A stretch of 64,000 nt of DNA, taken from assembly GCA_036852015.1 (NCBI GenBank), contig JAANDG010000222.1, forward strand, positions 62,001 to 126,000, written 5' to 3'. Position 1 is the first letter of the stretch. Every line of letters begins with the position of its first letter. Below are positions 10,837-22,357 of this stretch, one piece after another. The position numbers and the translations under genes are program-made. This stretch comes from Pelodera strongyloides (Eukaryota; Nematoda; Chromadorea; Rhabditida; Rhabditidae). Below the pieces are notes generated by a model. The model was not told where the DNA came from. It saw nothing but the letters and a program-made list of their open reading frames with translations, and did not search any database.

Positions 10837-11458
10837 ATGAAATTCTTGACGCCGGAAGCCTGTGCACTGCTTCTCTGCATCCTAGCTGCTTTACTTTCAA
10901 CGGCCATCTCTTTTGGACCACCGGACAACCTATTCCCAACACGTATGTGGTTTTGCATTTTCAGTAAATCATAATTTTATTTATGAAACTCCACTGACTA
11001 ATTAACGGGTCCTTACACAGCCTTACCTTACACAACTCTAGTTTTTAAGTTTGCTTGAGTTTCTATATATGAGTATTCAAACTGGAAGTACAGCCTCTTT
11101 AAAAAATACAACACATTCCGTATTAGAACAATGAGAAAATAAATCCCTCTCGCGATAAAATCAAAAACAATAAATGACATTGTTCAATAAAAATTAATTG
11201 TTTGATATTTTAGCCGCCCCGACTCCAGCTCCGACTCCGGCTACACCGGCACCAACTCCTGCACCTACGACACCTAAGCCAACGCCTAAACATACGCCGG
11301 CGCCTAAGCACCATCCCAGCACTAAGAAACATACTCCCAAGCCCAAGGCACACCCTAAGAAGCATAAACCTAAGCCAGCTCACAAGCCTCACAATAAAAA
11401 TGGTAAAGGAAAGAATGGACATAATGGAAAGACCACAAAGGCACCGAAAAAACATTAA
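10837..11458 (+). CDS. Secreted Pro/Thr/Lys-rich low-complexity protein
   Basis: Predicted exons are 10837-10942 and 11214-11458 (phase 1, GTATGT..TTTTAG), giving 116 residues. Residues 1-25 form a signal peptide (LLLCILAALLSTAIS core). Exon 2 starts as repeated PTPAPTPA units and grades into a strongly basic part rich in Lys, His and Pro (KPTPKHTPAPKHH, HPKKHKPKPAHK), ending GKTTKAPKKH. Such proteins are often extracellular-matrix or mucin-like; the Thr/Pro stretch could be O-glycosylated. There is no cysteine and no domain. The gene layout (TATA box, signal-peptide exon, one phase-1 intron, biased last exon) matches the genes at 7143, 8764 and 24812. A poly-A signal lies at 11508. The specific function is unknown. 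Confidence 0.7.
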
Positions 11459-11507
11459 TATTTTGTAACTATTGCCATTTTTGAATATGCTTATTTGTAC
11501 ATTTGTG

Positions 11508-11513
11508 AATAAA
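11508..11513 (+). terminator. Poly-A signal AATAAA
   Basis: AATAAA lies 50 bp after the stop codon of the Pro/Thr/Lys-rich gene, a normal distance for cleavage and polyadenylation. Confidence 0.65.
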
Positions 11514-11770
11514 TATTTTTCTTTATATAGTTGAAGGAAGTTTAGAGGTACTGAGAAAAAGGCCGCGGTTGTAGAAAATATGGTCAGGAAAGTTGCGAAA
11601 CGTAATCAACGCTTTTATAATTAACCATTTTTATGGATTTATGGCGCATCATGCCTAGCATCACTCTAGCCATGATATTTTCGCTACAAAATGTTTCAAC
11701 GCTGGTATCATTATTCTTTCAAAAAAATACGGTGGTACAGAACTGTTGCTTGACTAAATTATTCTAAATT

Positions 11771-12141
11771 ACCTGCGGCACATCACTTTCACGAGAAACA
11801 TTCCATAACATAGTTACAGTAGATTTACAGTTTAATTTTGACGCGCAGCATTTCTTGCGAAAATGTGGCGCGCAGCAGACAATAGATTCACTGCTGGTGA
11901 ATATATGCACCCGAACGAAGTTAGGCTCCGCGCGCTATAATACCTTTCCAAAAAATGTCGCGATAACCTGCGGTGCATCATTTCCACATAAAACATTTGT
12001 CAACATAGGTTACAGTAGCTTTATAGTTTAATCTGGACGCACAACGTTTTCTGGCAAAAATATGGTGACGCAGCACACAATAGCCTCCCTTCTCTTGAAT
12101 ATATGACCACCTGAGTGACGTTAGGCCCCGGCGCCATAGTT
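11771..12141. repeat. Two-copy direct repeat, 197-bp period
   Basis: ACCTGCGGCACATCACTTTC at 11770 recurs as ACCTGCGGTGCATCATTTCC at 11967. Both copies share TTACAGTAG, GACGC..CAGC, GAATATATG and ACGTTAGGC(T/C)CC at matching positions. Copies are clearly diverged, indicating an old duplication or two adjacent transposon fragments. Confidence 0.65.
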
Positions 12142-12960
12142 TGTATTTTTCAGAATGCGTAACAACCACTAGACTATCCACACTATCCACAGCGCAACAT
12201 TTTATCTTGAAGATATTGTAATTAGGCTGAAGAATTTCTTTCAATTTTAGCACTGATCGACATACCCACGCACCCCAATTTATCATTCAACATCACCCCA
12301 ATTTATTGCCCTTTTTCAAGCTGTTTTGCTTAAATACAACTACAATTATCATAATTAGCATAATTACATTTACTGTAATTATCAACTTCATAATTATGGT
12401 AATTATCACTAACCCGCATAGGTGAATTCCGTGATCCTCCTCCTTTCTCTGGCCCGCTCTCGAAGTTGTCAATCGTCCTTTGTCCGTCCGTTTGTCCGTT
12501 TGTCAGTTTGTCCGTTTGTCCGCGTTCGGTAGTGTTTCCGCATCGTAAAAGTTTACATTGTAAGGCTTTTTTTGTCAGAAAACAAACACCAAGAAAATAA
12601 CAATACATAATCAATAACGAAGAACACAATCGATCGAAAAAAATCATAATGAAAATAATACAATTGGCTTGTTTTTATTTGCCAAGCTTGTCATATACTC
12701 ATGTATAAAAACAATATAAAGGATTGAGCGATAATCAAAATAATGAAATCAATAACGATAATGGAGTTGAGCGGAGTGCTTCTTCCATATTGGGAAAAGC
12801 TTCGGAAGGATCTGAAATGAATAAATTAGCTTGATTGTTGTCCCTGTTACAGGGTTGCTGTAGATGCAAAGGAAATTCGAGTTGTGACTTGTGACAACCC
12901 GTTGACTTGAAATGGTCCTTGAATTACTTATAATTTTCTGTTCATGAGTTACGCTGAAAA
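12142..12960. other. Intergenic with simple repeats
   Basis: An (A)ATTATN-rich tract at about 12345-12410 (CATAATTA and its complement) can fold on itself. A TTTGTCCG reiteration lies at about 12478-12523. No gene is recognised. Confidence 0.4.
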
Positions 12961-12989
12961 AAGCATGTTGTTTTCCCTATTGAACATAT

Positions 12990-14061
12990 GAAATGGGCTG
13001 GTTATCTACCTTGTTCTGCGCTGTAAATAGCCACAGCCGGTGTAGTGTAAAAACTTGAATCGTCTGCTTGATCCTTTGAAGAGAAACTTCTGACAGCACG
13101 CTTGCTCCGTCGAGGATTCTACGCACGTTACATTCTGAAAAACACAGAATTGGTCTTATCGATACAGTACATGATTTGTTGAATAGTGCAAATACATTGT
13201 TGTGGCACTTAGGTGTGACCATGGCGCCGTCGAAGATACTGTAAAGTTCAGTGTAACCTTGTTTAACCCTGAGATACTGTGTGAAGAAGGCACGCAACAC
13301 AAAAGTCCCCTACGAGCTGCAATCTGACCATGGTAGTGTAATATCAGAGCTATAGAAGGTCACGTTTCTGCCCGTGCCCGCCACCAACAAGTAGCACGAA
13401 CCTTACATGTCAGAGACCTTCAACGCAACGCAATTGACCGCAAGTACCTGGTCTTCGCTTGCTCCTCCCAAGGAGTTGCGACGTCGTCCTGAATCCTGAG
13501 GCCGACCTGATCGCACTGCCAACTATCGAATGATGCCTGCCCAGCAATGCAATCCGCAATCGCTGAAAAAATAGACTTTAGAGACACAAACCACACATTT
13601 CTTCCCTAAAAACAAGTTTGAAGTTTTGAAGTTTGAAGTATGAAAAACGTTTGAAGTTTTATATGAAAAGGTCATAGTTACTTTTGTGGGGCATTTCGTG
13701 CTGAACAACTTTGTCATTTGTGATTAAACTTTTGTAAAGCCTCTTCAATAAAAAAAAGAGAATAAGACTTTGATGTTTTAATGAAACATTTAGTGCGCGG
13801 ATCATATTTGAATGTATCCTGTAAGAATCCTACCTTCCGGCTATGGCCAACACTGAAGACATAATTCCACGCGGGATCGAGCCAGTCTTGTTTTGATATA
13901 GCCGCAGAGATAGAACGATACACGCACTTCCGTTCCTTTGCACAAACTACATGTTCTGAAGCACAGCTTAGTATCTGGCAACGGAAACAAATTATTTTGA
14001 AAAGAAAGCTGATGCGCCTAAAAATAAAGGCACCGCCGCGCCACAGCCCGATAATAAACAT
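12990..14061 (-). CDS. Possible multi-exon hypothetical gene
   Basis: Several minus-strand blocks look exon-like: about 13831-13988 (acceptor TTGCCAG or read-through from ATG 14061; ends HSRK before GTAGGA), about 13449-13563 (acceptor TTTTTTCAG, ends before GTACTT) and about 13008-13137 (acceptor TTTTTCAG, ends before GTAGAT). The blocks contain Cys residues and balanced codon use, but each is open in two frames, and I cannot chain the phases into one unambiguous protein. No family is recognised. This could also be non-coding transcript or chance. Confidence 0.22.
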
Positions 14062-14519
14062 GACATAGAGTGTGAGAGGCAGAAACCAGTGATGTTGCCA
14101 GAGTGCGTAACCACCCGCTCTGTGTGCGCCACAAGGGTGCCAATAGATTGAAAACTTGGAAACATGTATGAAATTTTCATTCGCTCACCTTTGGCGCGTC
14201 CCTGACGCACCAGACCAGCACCTATTCGATAATGTCCTCTCCAACGATATCGGCGCATACATGGGTGTGGATGGTTGCCGCATCCGCATTACTCTGCCCG
14301 GTCCAGAGTTCTCTGAATATGTGTATAAAACATTTTGGCGCGCAAATGTAAGAAATCGGTGCTTACCTAATTAATTATGCGCTCTAAATTTTTAGTCATC
14401 CTTTTAGGAAATCTTATTATATAAAGGAGAAGAGTTTGTCACGGGTTTGTTTTTATGTGCACAACGAAATCCCTTCATAAAGAAAATTCTTCGATCGAAA
14501 GAGCATACAAAATCTTTGC
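14062..14519. other. Intergenic, no gene recognised
   Basis: A 72-codon plus-strand frame at 14156-14374 lacks supporting motifs or splice context. Nothing else is seen. Confidence 0.35.
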
Positions 14520-14603
14520 CGCTGGCTGGATTCGAACCCACAGCAGCCCACAATCTCTCGATTAACAGTCCAACGCTCTACCTGTTGAGCTATGCTAACT
14601 TAT
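14520..14603 (-). pseudogene. tRNA-Asn(GUU)-like relic
   Basis: On the minus strand, a box A-like TAGCTCAACAGG (14581-14592), an anticodon loop CTGTTAA (anticodon complement at 14564-14566) and a box B GGGTTCGAATCC are in order. The acceptor ends do not pair, the anticodon stem has a mismatch, and a CTG duplication distorts the T arm. It is best read as a degraded tRNA gene or tRNA-derived SINE head. Confidence 0.5.
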
Positions 14604-14747
14604 GGGAGGAGGATCTTTTAGGAGGATAGAAGAGCAATGCAATAGCAAATTTGCAAATTTGCATGAAGTCCAGGACCATATTATACGTTTCCACATAAAC
14701 GTAAATGAACTTTTCACGTTTGAAGAAACTCCTTTGTTTTTTAAATA

Positions 14748-15814
14748 CAGTGCGTCTCATAAGTTTAGGTGCACCCCCTAATTTGGCTCTACCATTCTTA
14801 TTTGACATTTTTGGGGAAAACAATTCATTCTAGCAAATCGAGCATGGTGAAAAACCCTAGAATAATGAAAATTAGAAAAAAAATACGATTTTTTAAGTAT
14901 TTGACGGGTTTAAAACCGAAAAACAGCCGTCTCATAAGTTTAAATGCATGTGTAGAAAATCAATATTTTGTTGGAAAGAAATATTGTACGTGCATTACTA
15001 ATTAGTTAATGAACTGAGAGACCCATATTGATCATTACCAGGTTCAAAATTCTGCTTGGCCATGATTCGTGGGGCCCAATTTTCACGCTAAATCATGATT
15101 TTTGCAAAACTTTGCACATCTCCGCAAGCCGTAAGACACAACATTGTAAAAAGCCATTAACAAGGTCTTATAGAACTTTTTATGGCGAACATTTCTGTAA
15201 AAAGATTGTCTTTGTAGGTTTGCTGTGAAGGAAGTTATGAAGTCTTGAAATACCCACGCATGCGCTGTTTTTCGTCCCTAGCGTGCGCTTCCTTAATCAA
15301 AACCAAGCAAATGCGAAATATCAGATGATCATAACTTCCTTCAAAGTGCACCAAAAAGGATATTTTTTTTACAGAAATGTTCGCCATAAAAAGTTCTACA
15401 AGACTCTGTCCATTCCCTTTTGCAATATCATGCTGTATTGCATGCGGAGATGTACAAAGTTTGCAAAAATCTTGATTTAGCTTGAAAATTGGGTCCTCTA
15501 AATCATGGCCAAGCACAATTTTGAACATGGTAGAAATGAATATAAGGCGTACAGATCATTAGCTACTTATTACATACAAGGACAATGTTTCTTTCCAACA
15601 AAATATTGATTTTCTTACATGCATTTAAATTTATAAGACGGCTGTTTTTCGAAAACCGTCAAATACTTATAAAATCGTATTTTTTTCTAATTTTCATTAT
15701 TCTAGGGTTTTTCGCCATGCTCGATTTGCTAGAATGATTTGTTTTTCCCAAAAACGTCAAATAAGAATGGTAGAGCCAAATTAGGGGGTGCACCTAAACT
15801 TATGAGACGCACTG
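14748..15814. mobile_element. Non-autonomous fold-back Tc1/mariner-like element (IR/DR type)
   Basis: The element starts CAGTGCGTCTCATAAGTTTA, ends with its exact inverse, and is flanked by TA on both sides (14746-14747, 15815-15816), the Tc1/mariner target duplication. The two arms match for nearly their whole length of about 480 bp, leaving only about 90 bp (15240-15332) unpaired in the middle. Each arm carries a second, internal copy of GTCTCATAAGTT (14929-14940 left; diverged at 15627-15639 right), the IR/DR arrangement of some Tc1 transposases' double binding sites. No transposase frame is present, so any mobility would depend on an autonomous relative. Confidence 0.88.
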
Positions 15815-16914
15815 TAGGGTAACAGGCCGGATTCCTCCAGTCGGAGAAGAGCCCGTAGGGCTCTTCGAACGGCTGGTAAAGAAATAATGAAACACAGATT
15901 GCTTATAGTCCCCCTCCCTTCAACTTGAATGTTGCTGGAAACAATTGGGGCAATTTGATGCAAAAAATAATAGCATTCCTTGAGTGGGAACCGATAGATT
16001 AGGCCAAAAAATAGCAGTTTCAGTCTCATAAACTCCTGTGAAATTAATGAATAAAAAGTCAATCAATACTAAGGAAGTATGAGAATGCGAGAAGATGAAA
16101 GGAATATGAGAAAAATGTTACAGCTTCAAAATCTCTCTATAACCCCAGCTCTTTATTTCAATAATCTCTACCTACCTCTCTCCCTCTCTCTCCCTCAAAT
16201 TTCTCAAGTAGTCAACTTGTTTCTTCTTTTTCTTTTTTCTTTTTTTTTTCTTCATTCATTCATTCATTCATTCGTTATTTCTTCTTTTTTTTTCTTTTTT
16301 TTTCTTTTTTTTTCAATATAACGTTCTATAGTAATGTCCGTGCAATTCACATACGATTTACCTAAAGTACATCTAGATAAAATGCACTATAATATAGAAT
16401 CAAATACTAAATCATAGAGCAACTAGTGAATAATAGAGCAAATAACCTATTAACAAAAATCATTAATTGGAAAAAAGTCAACGAAACTTGAAAACTATGA
16501 GCAAATTAATACATACTATGTAGGCCGAAAAACACGATCAGTTATTTTGCTGCTAGCATACAGCATACAAGCCTTCTAAAAATGAGCCTTCTAAAAAATA
16601 ACTAAGAAAAAATGAACCAATGGATCTATAACTGTTCGGAAGAGAAGCGAAGTGTCCATATTCAAGCATCTACAGTAGTAAAAAAAAAGACATTATCGGA
16701 AAACATAATGTAAAAAAATCTATGAATAGAAAGTCATAAGGGCAAAAGAACAAAATATTTGGATCTACCCGGATAATTCATAAACACGCAAATGTATATC
16801 TGCCAGAATGAACGAGATTATACATATAATCTCATTCGCTCTATCATAACCGTATACCTATGACAACAATTTTTTAGGGCAGGTTCTCTTAATAATCGAA
16901 AATTTTACCTTCCC
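15815..16914. other. Intergenic with a pyrimidine-rich tract
   Basis: A T/C-rich tract at about 16175-16315 includes (CATT)n near 16252-16275. The remainder is AT-rich with no gene, RNA or recognised element. Confidence 0.45.
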
Positions 16915-18977
16915 AAGGCATTGCCGCTTATCTCAAATGCGGTGCTGACCATAATCAATATCATACTTGATCACATAGGTCATAGAGTTTTATAATATTA
17001 CACCTTATCAAGGCATTGCCGCTTATCTCAAATGCGGTGCTGACCATAATCAATATCATACTTGATCACATAGGTCATAGAGTTTTATAATATTACACCT
17101 TATCAAGGCATTGCCGCTTATCTCAAATGCGGACTTGACCATAATCAATATCATACTTGATCACATAAGTCATAGAGTTTTATAATATTACACCTTATCA
17201 AGGCATTGCCGCTTATCTCAAATGCGGTGCTGACCATAATCAATATCATACTTGATCACATAGGTCATAGAGTTTTATAATATTACACCTTATCAAGGCA
17301 TTGCCGCTTATCTCAAATGCGGTGCTGACCATAATCAATATCATACTTGATCACATAGGTCATAGAGTTTTATAATATTACACCTTATCAAGGCATTGCC
17401 GCTTATCTCAAATGCGGACTTGACCATAATCAATATCATACTTGATCACATAGGTCATACAGTTTTATAATATTGCACCTTATCAAGGCATTGCCGCTTA
17501 TCTCAAATGCGGGCTTGACCATAATCAATATCATACTTGATCACACAGGTCATAGAGTTTTATAATAATACACCTTATCAAGGCATTGCCGCTTATCTCA
17601 AATGCGGACTTGACCATAATCAATATCATACTTGATCACATAGGTCATAGAGTTTTATAATATTACACCTTATCAAGGCATTGCCGCTTATCTCAAATGC
17701 GGACTTGACCATAATCAATATCATACTTGATCACATAGGTCATACAGTTTTATAATATTGCACCTTATCAAGGCATTGCCGCTTATCTCAAATGCGGACT
17801 TGACCATAATCAATATCATACTTGATCACATAGGTCATACAGTTTTATAATATTGCACCTTATCAAGGCATTGCCGCTTATCTCAAATGCGGACTTGACC
17901 ATAATCAATATCATACTTGATCACACAGGTCATAGAGTTTTATAATAATACACCTTATCAAGGCATTGCCGCTTATCTCAAATGCGGACTTGACCATAAT
18001 CAATATCATACTTGATCACATAGGTCATTGAGTTTTATAATATTGCGCCTTATCAAGGCATTGCCGCTTATCTCAAATGCGGGCTTGACCATAATCAATA
18101 TCATACTTGATCACATAGGTCATACAGTTTTATAATATTGCACCTTATCAAGGCATTGCCGCTTATCTCAAATGCGGGCTTGACCATAATCAATATCATA
18201 CTTGATCACATAGGTCATACAGTTTTGTAATATTGCACCTTATCAAGGCATTGCCGCTTATCTCAACTGCGGACTTGACCATAATCAATATCATACTTGA
18301 TCACATAGGTCATACAGTTTTATAATATTGCCCCTTATCAAGGCATTGCCGCTTATCTCAACTGCGGACTTGACCATAATCAATATCATACTTGATCACA
18401 TAGGTCATACAGTTTTATAATAGTGCACCTTATCAAGGCATTGCCGCTTATCTCAAATGCGGACTTGACCATAATCAATATCATACTTGATCACATAGGT
18501 CATACAGTTTTATAATATTACACCTTATCAAGGCATTGCCGCTTATCTCAAATGCGGACTTGACCATAATCAATATCATACTTGATCACATAGGTCATAC
18601 AGTTTTATAATATTGCACCTTATCAAGGCATTGCCGCTTATCTCAACTGCGGACTTGACCATAAACAATATCATACTTGATCACATAGGTCATACAGTTT
18701 TATAATATTGCACCTGATCAAGGCATTGCCGCTTATCTCAACTGCGGACTTGACCATAATCAATATCATACTTGATCACATAGGTCATACAGTTTTATAA
18801 TATTGCACCTTATCAAGGCATTGCCGCTTATCTCAAATGCGGGCTTGACCATAATCAATATCATACTTGATCACATAGGTCATACAGTTTTATAATATTG
18901 CACCTTATCAAGGCATTGCCGCTTATCTCAAATGCGGACTTGACCATAATCAATATCATACTTGATCACATAGGTTA
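16915..18977. repeat. 95-bp satellite array, 22 copies in perfect register
   Basis: AAGGCATTGCCGCTTATCTC recurs every 95 bp from 16915 to 18910 without length change. The last copy breaks at about 18975. Units differ at a few diagnostic positions: GTGCTGACC versus ACTTGACC or GCTTGACC after GCGG; AAATGCGG versus AACTGCGG; GTCATAG versus GTCATAC; ATTACACC versus ATTGCACC. Variants group by position: GTGCT only in copies 1, 2, 4 and 5, and AACTGCGG only in copies 15, 16, 19 and 20. This indicates local duplication of multi-unit blocks. Each unit holds a small CCGC...GCGG hairpin and TTGATCA. No unit encodes a protein. Confidence 0.95.
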
Positions 18978-20149
18978 TTCGAAATGAAAGCTTTCGATCA
19001 CTAACACTAAGGATATTAGACATGCGTTCTCCTTACAAAAACTTTTTTTTACGATTTTTATCCCTGAAGCTGAAGCAGCTGCAAGCACTACTATGGATTA
19101 AGAATAAGTAGATCCGATGCAGTACTTCTAGCAGCGAAACCAGAAGCAACTGGCAACGTCAAACGTAGATTCATTATGCTCAAGTTTTGCATTTGCATGT
19201 CCTATGAATATTTCGTCACAACTTAACATGGGGGGGTGTAAAAACCAAAAGAAATATGAACAAGAGGAAACCAACTGTAACCATCTTACCGACGTCCTGT
19301 CGGTAAGCTAGTTGCGGTTGATTAACAAACTATATTTTTCTAAAGATTTGAGTGCCGTTAAATTCACAGAGGGACTCATACATTCAGGCAAGAAAAAAAT
19401 ATGGAATGTGAAATAAAATTGGGGAAGTGAAATCTAGAAAAAACGATGGTTAAAAACTAGAAAAGAAAATGATAAACAACTAAAAAAACTGTAAAGGCAC
19501 TAGAACTGTAAAGGCACTTATACTAAAAATGTAAGTAAAACGCTAAGATTCAGTGTGGACTTTCTAAGAAAGACACAACAACGTAAGAAACGAGGACTTC
19601 AAAGAAATTGCTTACATACACATGCTAATATTCATACATCAAAACATTATCTAAAGAAGTTACAACAAAAAACGCAAAGTGGAATGGGAAGGGCTTTGTG
19701 GAACTATAGGAACAGTATGGGGAATAATTATACAAAAAATTAGGCATTATGATTATTCTAGAATACAATGATATTTACATTAGAGTAAATCGCCAACATA
19801 GACAAACATCTAGAAAAAACATGGCAAAAATCCATAGGCAAAGAAAATATGTTCATAAGAATGAATAAGACTGTACGCTTCATATATGCAGTAAAGTCGT
19901 ATTCATCCTTTTAATTTTAACCCACGTTAACACAGCCCAACTTTCTATATGTGTTGTGTAATTTTTTTCACTTGCATTATTTTATGGTGGATTTTATTAC
20001 TTATTGTTAGTTCGCTTATTTTCATTATTGATTTATAAACATCTTTTCTTTTAAACAGTATGCAGCATTCTGTTCCAACATACTAAGCCATCCTCACAAT
20101 TACCTACCATTATAATATATGACATATCAGATATCAGTATCATGAAGCA
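18978..20149. other. Intergenic, no gene recognised
   Basis: AT-rich sequence. A short inverted pair, ACCGACGTCCTGTCGGTAAG, lies near 19288-19308. A 62-codon plus-strand frame at 19555 has no support. Confidence 0.4.
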
Positions 20150-21830
20150 TAATTGCTGACTATCTCGGTCATCCTCTTCCCATACATAGACACATTCATG
20201 TTCAATTATATTTATCATCTTATTATATCTTTGTCAATGATCCATTTCTGATTATCTCAGTCATCATCTTCACGGTGTCACCACCATCTATCATAATTAT
20301 ATTTTTTATTCATCCTCTTTTGACCATCTAAATCATCTTTTTCGGATCAACACAATCATCTTTTAAGATTTGAATCATATTTATCATCCTCATCATCTTT
20401 CTCAATCACCCATTTGAGGCCAACTTAGTCATTTTCTTATCATCACTATCATTCTCTAATACTTCGATCATTAGGTTAACATCGTTGTCTTGATCAGTCA
20501 TCCTTTTTAGATCGCTCATCCTCTTATCATCATCACAGTCATCTTCTAATAATTTCCTCCTCGTTATTTCTCTCAATCCTCCCTTTGTGGCTACCTCAGT
20601 CATCCTCTTCTCATCATCACAATATTTAATCATCTTTCTTGTCTTCATCCTCCTTCTCAATCCTCTTTTTCTGACTCTTCAGTCATCCTCTTCCAATTAG
20701 CAAAACATATCGTAATGCTTAATCGTCTTTTTTATCATTAACTTGATCAATTGTCAATCCTCCTTTCGTGACAATCTCAGTCATACTTTTCTTATCTTTC
20801 TCAATAATTGTTCATTTGCCTAACCTCTAGGGATTTCCAAATTTTCCACAAGAGCACAGTCCTTCAAAAATCAAAAAATACAAGTGCAATCTAATGCCCC
20901 AAACAGAGCGCGCACTCTAACGGCTCCAAATCGCTCGCACGGAGTCACCCGGTCAATTCAGATTAGCTATAGCGCGCGATCTGTTTAGGGCATTAGGTTG
21001 CACTTATATTTTTTGATTAATGAAGTACTGGGCTCTTGTGGAAAACTTGGAAATTTGCTGCGTCGTTTCAGCCATCTTCTTCTCATCATCGCAAACTCCG
21101 TATAGTATTTAATCAACTTTCATTATTATACTTCTGAATCATCTATCTGACCATTCCAATCATCCTCTTCAAAAAAATCACATTATCACATAATATAATA
21201 TTGGCCAATCCTTTTTCATACTTGTCTTTAATCATCCATATCTTAGTCATCCTAAGCCATATTCTAATATTTTAGTCATATTTTTCATCCTCATTTTCCT
21301 TCTCAATCATCCATGTGTGACTTTCATGAGTCATTTTCTTCTCAATCCCATCTGTTAATATTGAAATCATATTTTCCATCTTCATTATCTTTCTCAATCA
21401 TCCCTTTGTGATTACTTCAGTCATCCTCTTCTCTTCATCACATCATCACATATTATTTGTAAATCCATTTTTATTCATCGTTTTCTTTTTCAATCATCCC
21501 TTTGTGACTACCTCAGCCATCCTCTTCCTATCATGATATACATCTACTAATATTTAAATCATGCTTTTCATCTTCATTATCTTTCACAATCATCCATATG
21601 TGACTATCTCAGTCATCCTCTTCTCATCATCACATCCATCTTCTAATATTTAAATCATATTTTTCTATCTCTCTCAATCATCTTGCTGACTATTCCAGTT
21701 ATCTTCTTCTAATTATCTCAGTCATCATCTTATCATCAAACGATCATTATCCTCGAGCCATTTAATTATTTTGCACATCTCATCATTATCTTTCTCATTT
21801 TCTTTTCTCATGATCACAATCATCATTCTG
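20150..21830. repeat. Degenerate TCATC-rich tandem array
   Basis: Phrases such as CTCAGTCATCCTCTTCTCAT, CATCACA, TAATATTTAAATCATATTTT and TCTCAATCATCC recur in the same order, roughly every 80-120 bp, with heavy divergence. The array is pyrimidine-biased on the plus strand. It is an old minisatellite; a stop-poor minus frame at 20406-20660 is a by-product of the bias. Confidence 0.75.
20832..21057. mobile_element. MITE inserted in the TCATC array
   Basis: The terminal inverted repeats are long: TTTCCAAATTTTCCACAAGA at the left, mirrored by CTTGTGGAAAACTTGGAAAT at the right. Pairing continues inward (CAAAAAATACAAGTGCAATC versus its complement, TAATGCCC, GCGCGC) for about 90 bp per arm. It has no coding capacity. 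Its composition is unlike the surrounding array, so it inserted after the array formed. Confidence 0.8.
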
Positions 21831-22309
21831 AACATAGTTAGGGCAAAATCTTTACCCACTTGCATTGCAGATCTTCTTTACTTTTATTAGGAACGACGTT
21901 TCTTTTCTGTTGTTGTATTCTTATAAAAGAATAAAAGTTCCATCTTCAATTATATTACTTTTGTTAAAATTTAATATTTTTATTGTAGAACGCTCAACAA
22001 CAAGCTTGCTTCACTACAACGATCAACTTCAGACAACGCGCAACGAACGAATAGTGATCTACAGAAGCAAAATTGTGGCAGCACTACATACTACATTAAT
22101 GAACATACTTGCTTTTTCTATGGATTTTCGTTTACAAAGAGAGGAGTGTAAAAAATACTAAGGGCAATGGGGGGCATCTTCAACAAGGAAAGTTATTCCA
22201 AACGGATCCTGTATTAAAACACCTAGGCCTAGCAATTGACCTAACATCGTCTCCACTACTTCCATCGTTTCGAGCCAGACTATTGGCGACGTTTTGGAAA
22301 AGCCACAAA
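21831..22309. other. Intergenic, no gene recognised
   Basis: The 98-codon frame at 21865-22161 shows no motif and no splice support. No RNA or repeat is seen. Confidence 0.35.
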
Positions 22310-22357
22310 ATGCGAGAGAGCGAGAGAGAGAGAGAGCGAGAGAGAGAGAGAGAGAGG
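22310..22357. repeat. (GA)n microsatellite
   Basis: GAGAGAGAGAGC-type units run for about 48 bp. Overlapping long frames here are products of the repeat. Confidence 0.9.

Noticed and set aside
16915..18977. CRISPR-like array of repeats
   Set aside because: The whole 95-bp unit is repeated with no unique spacers, and the window is eukaryotic.
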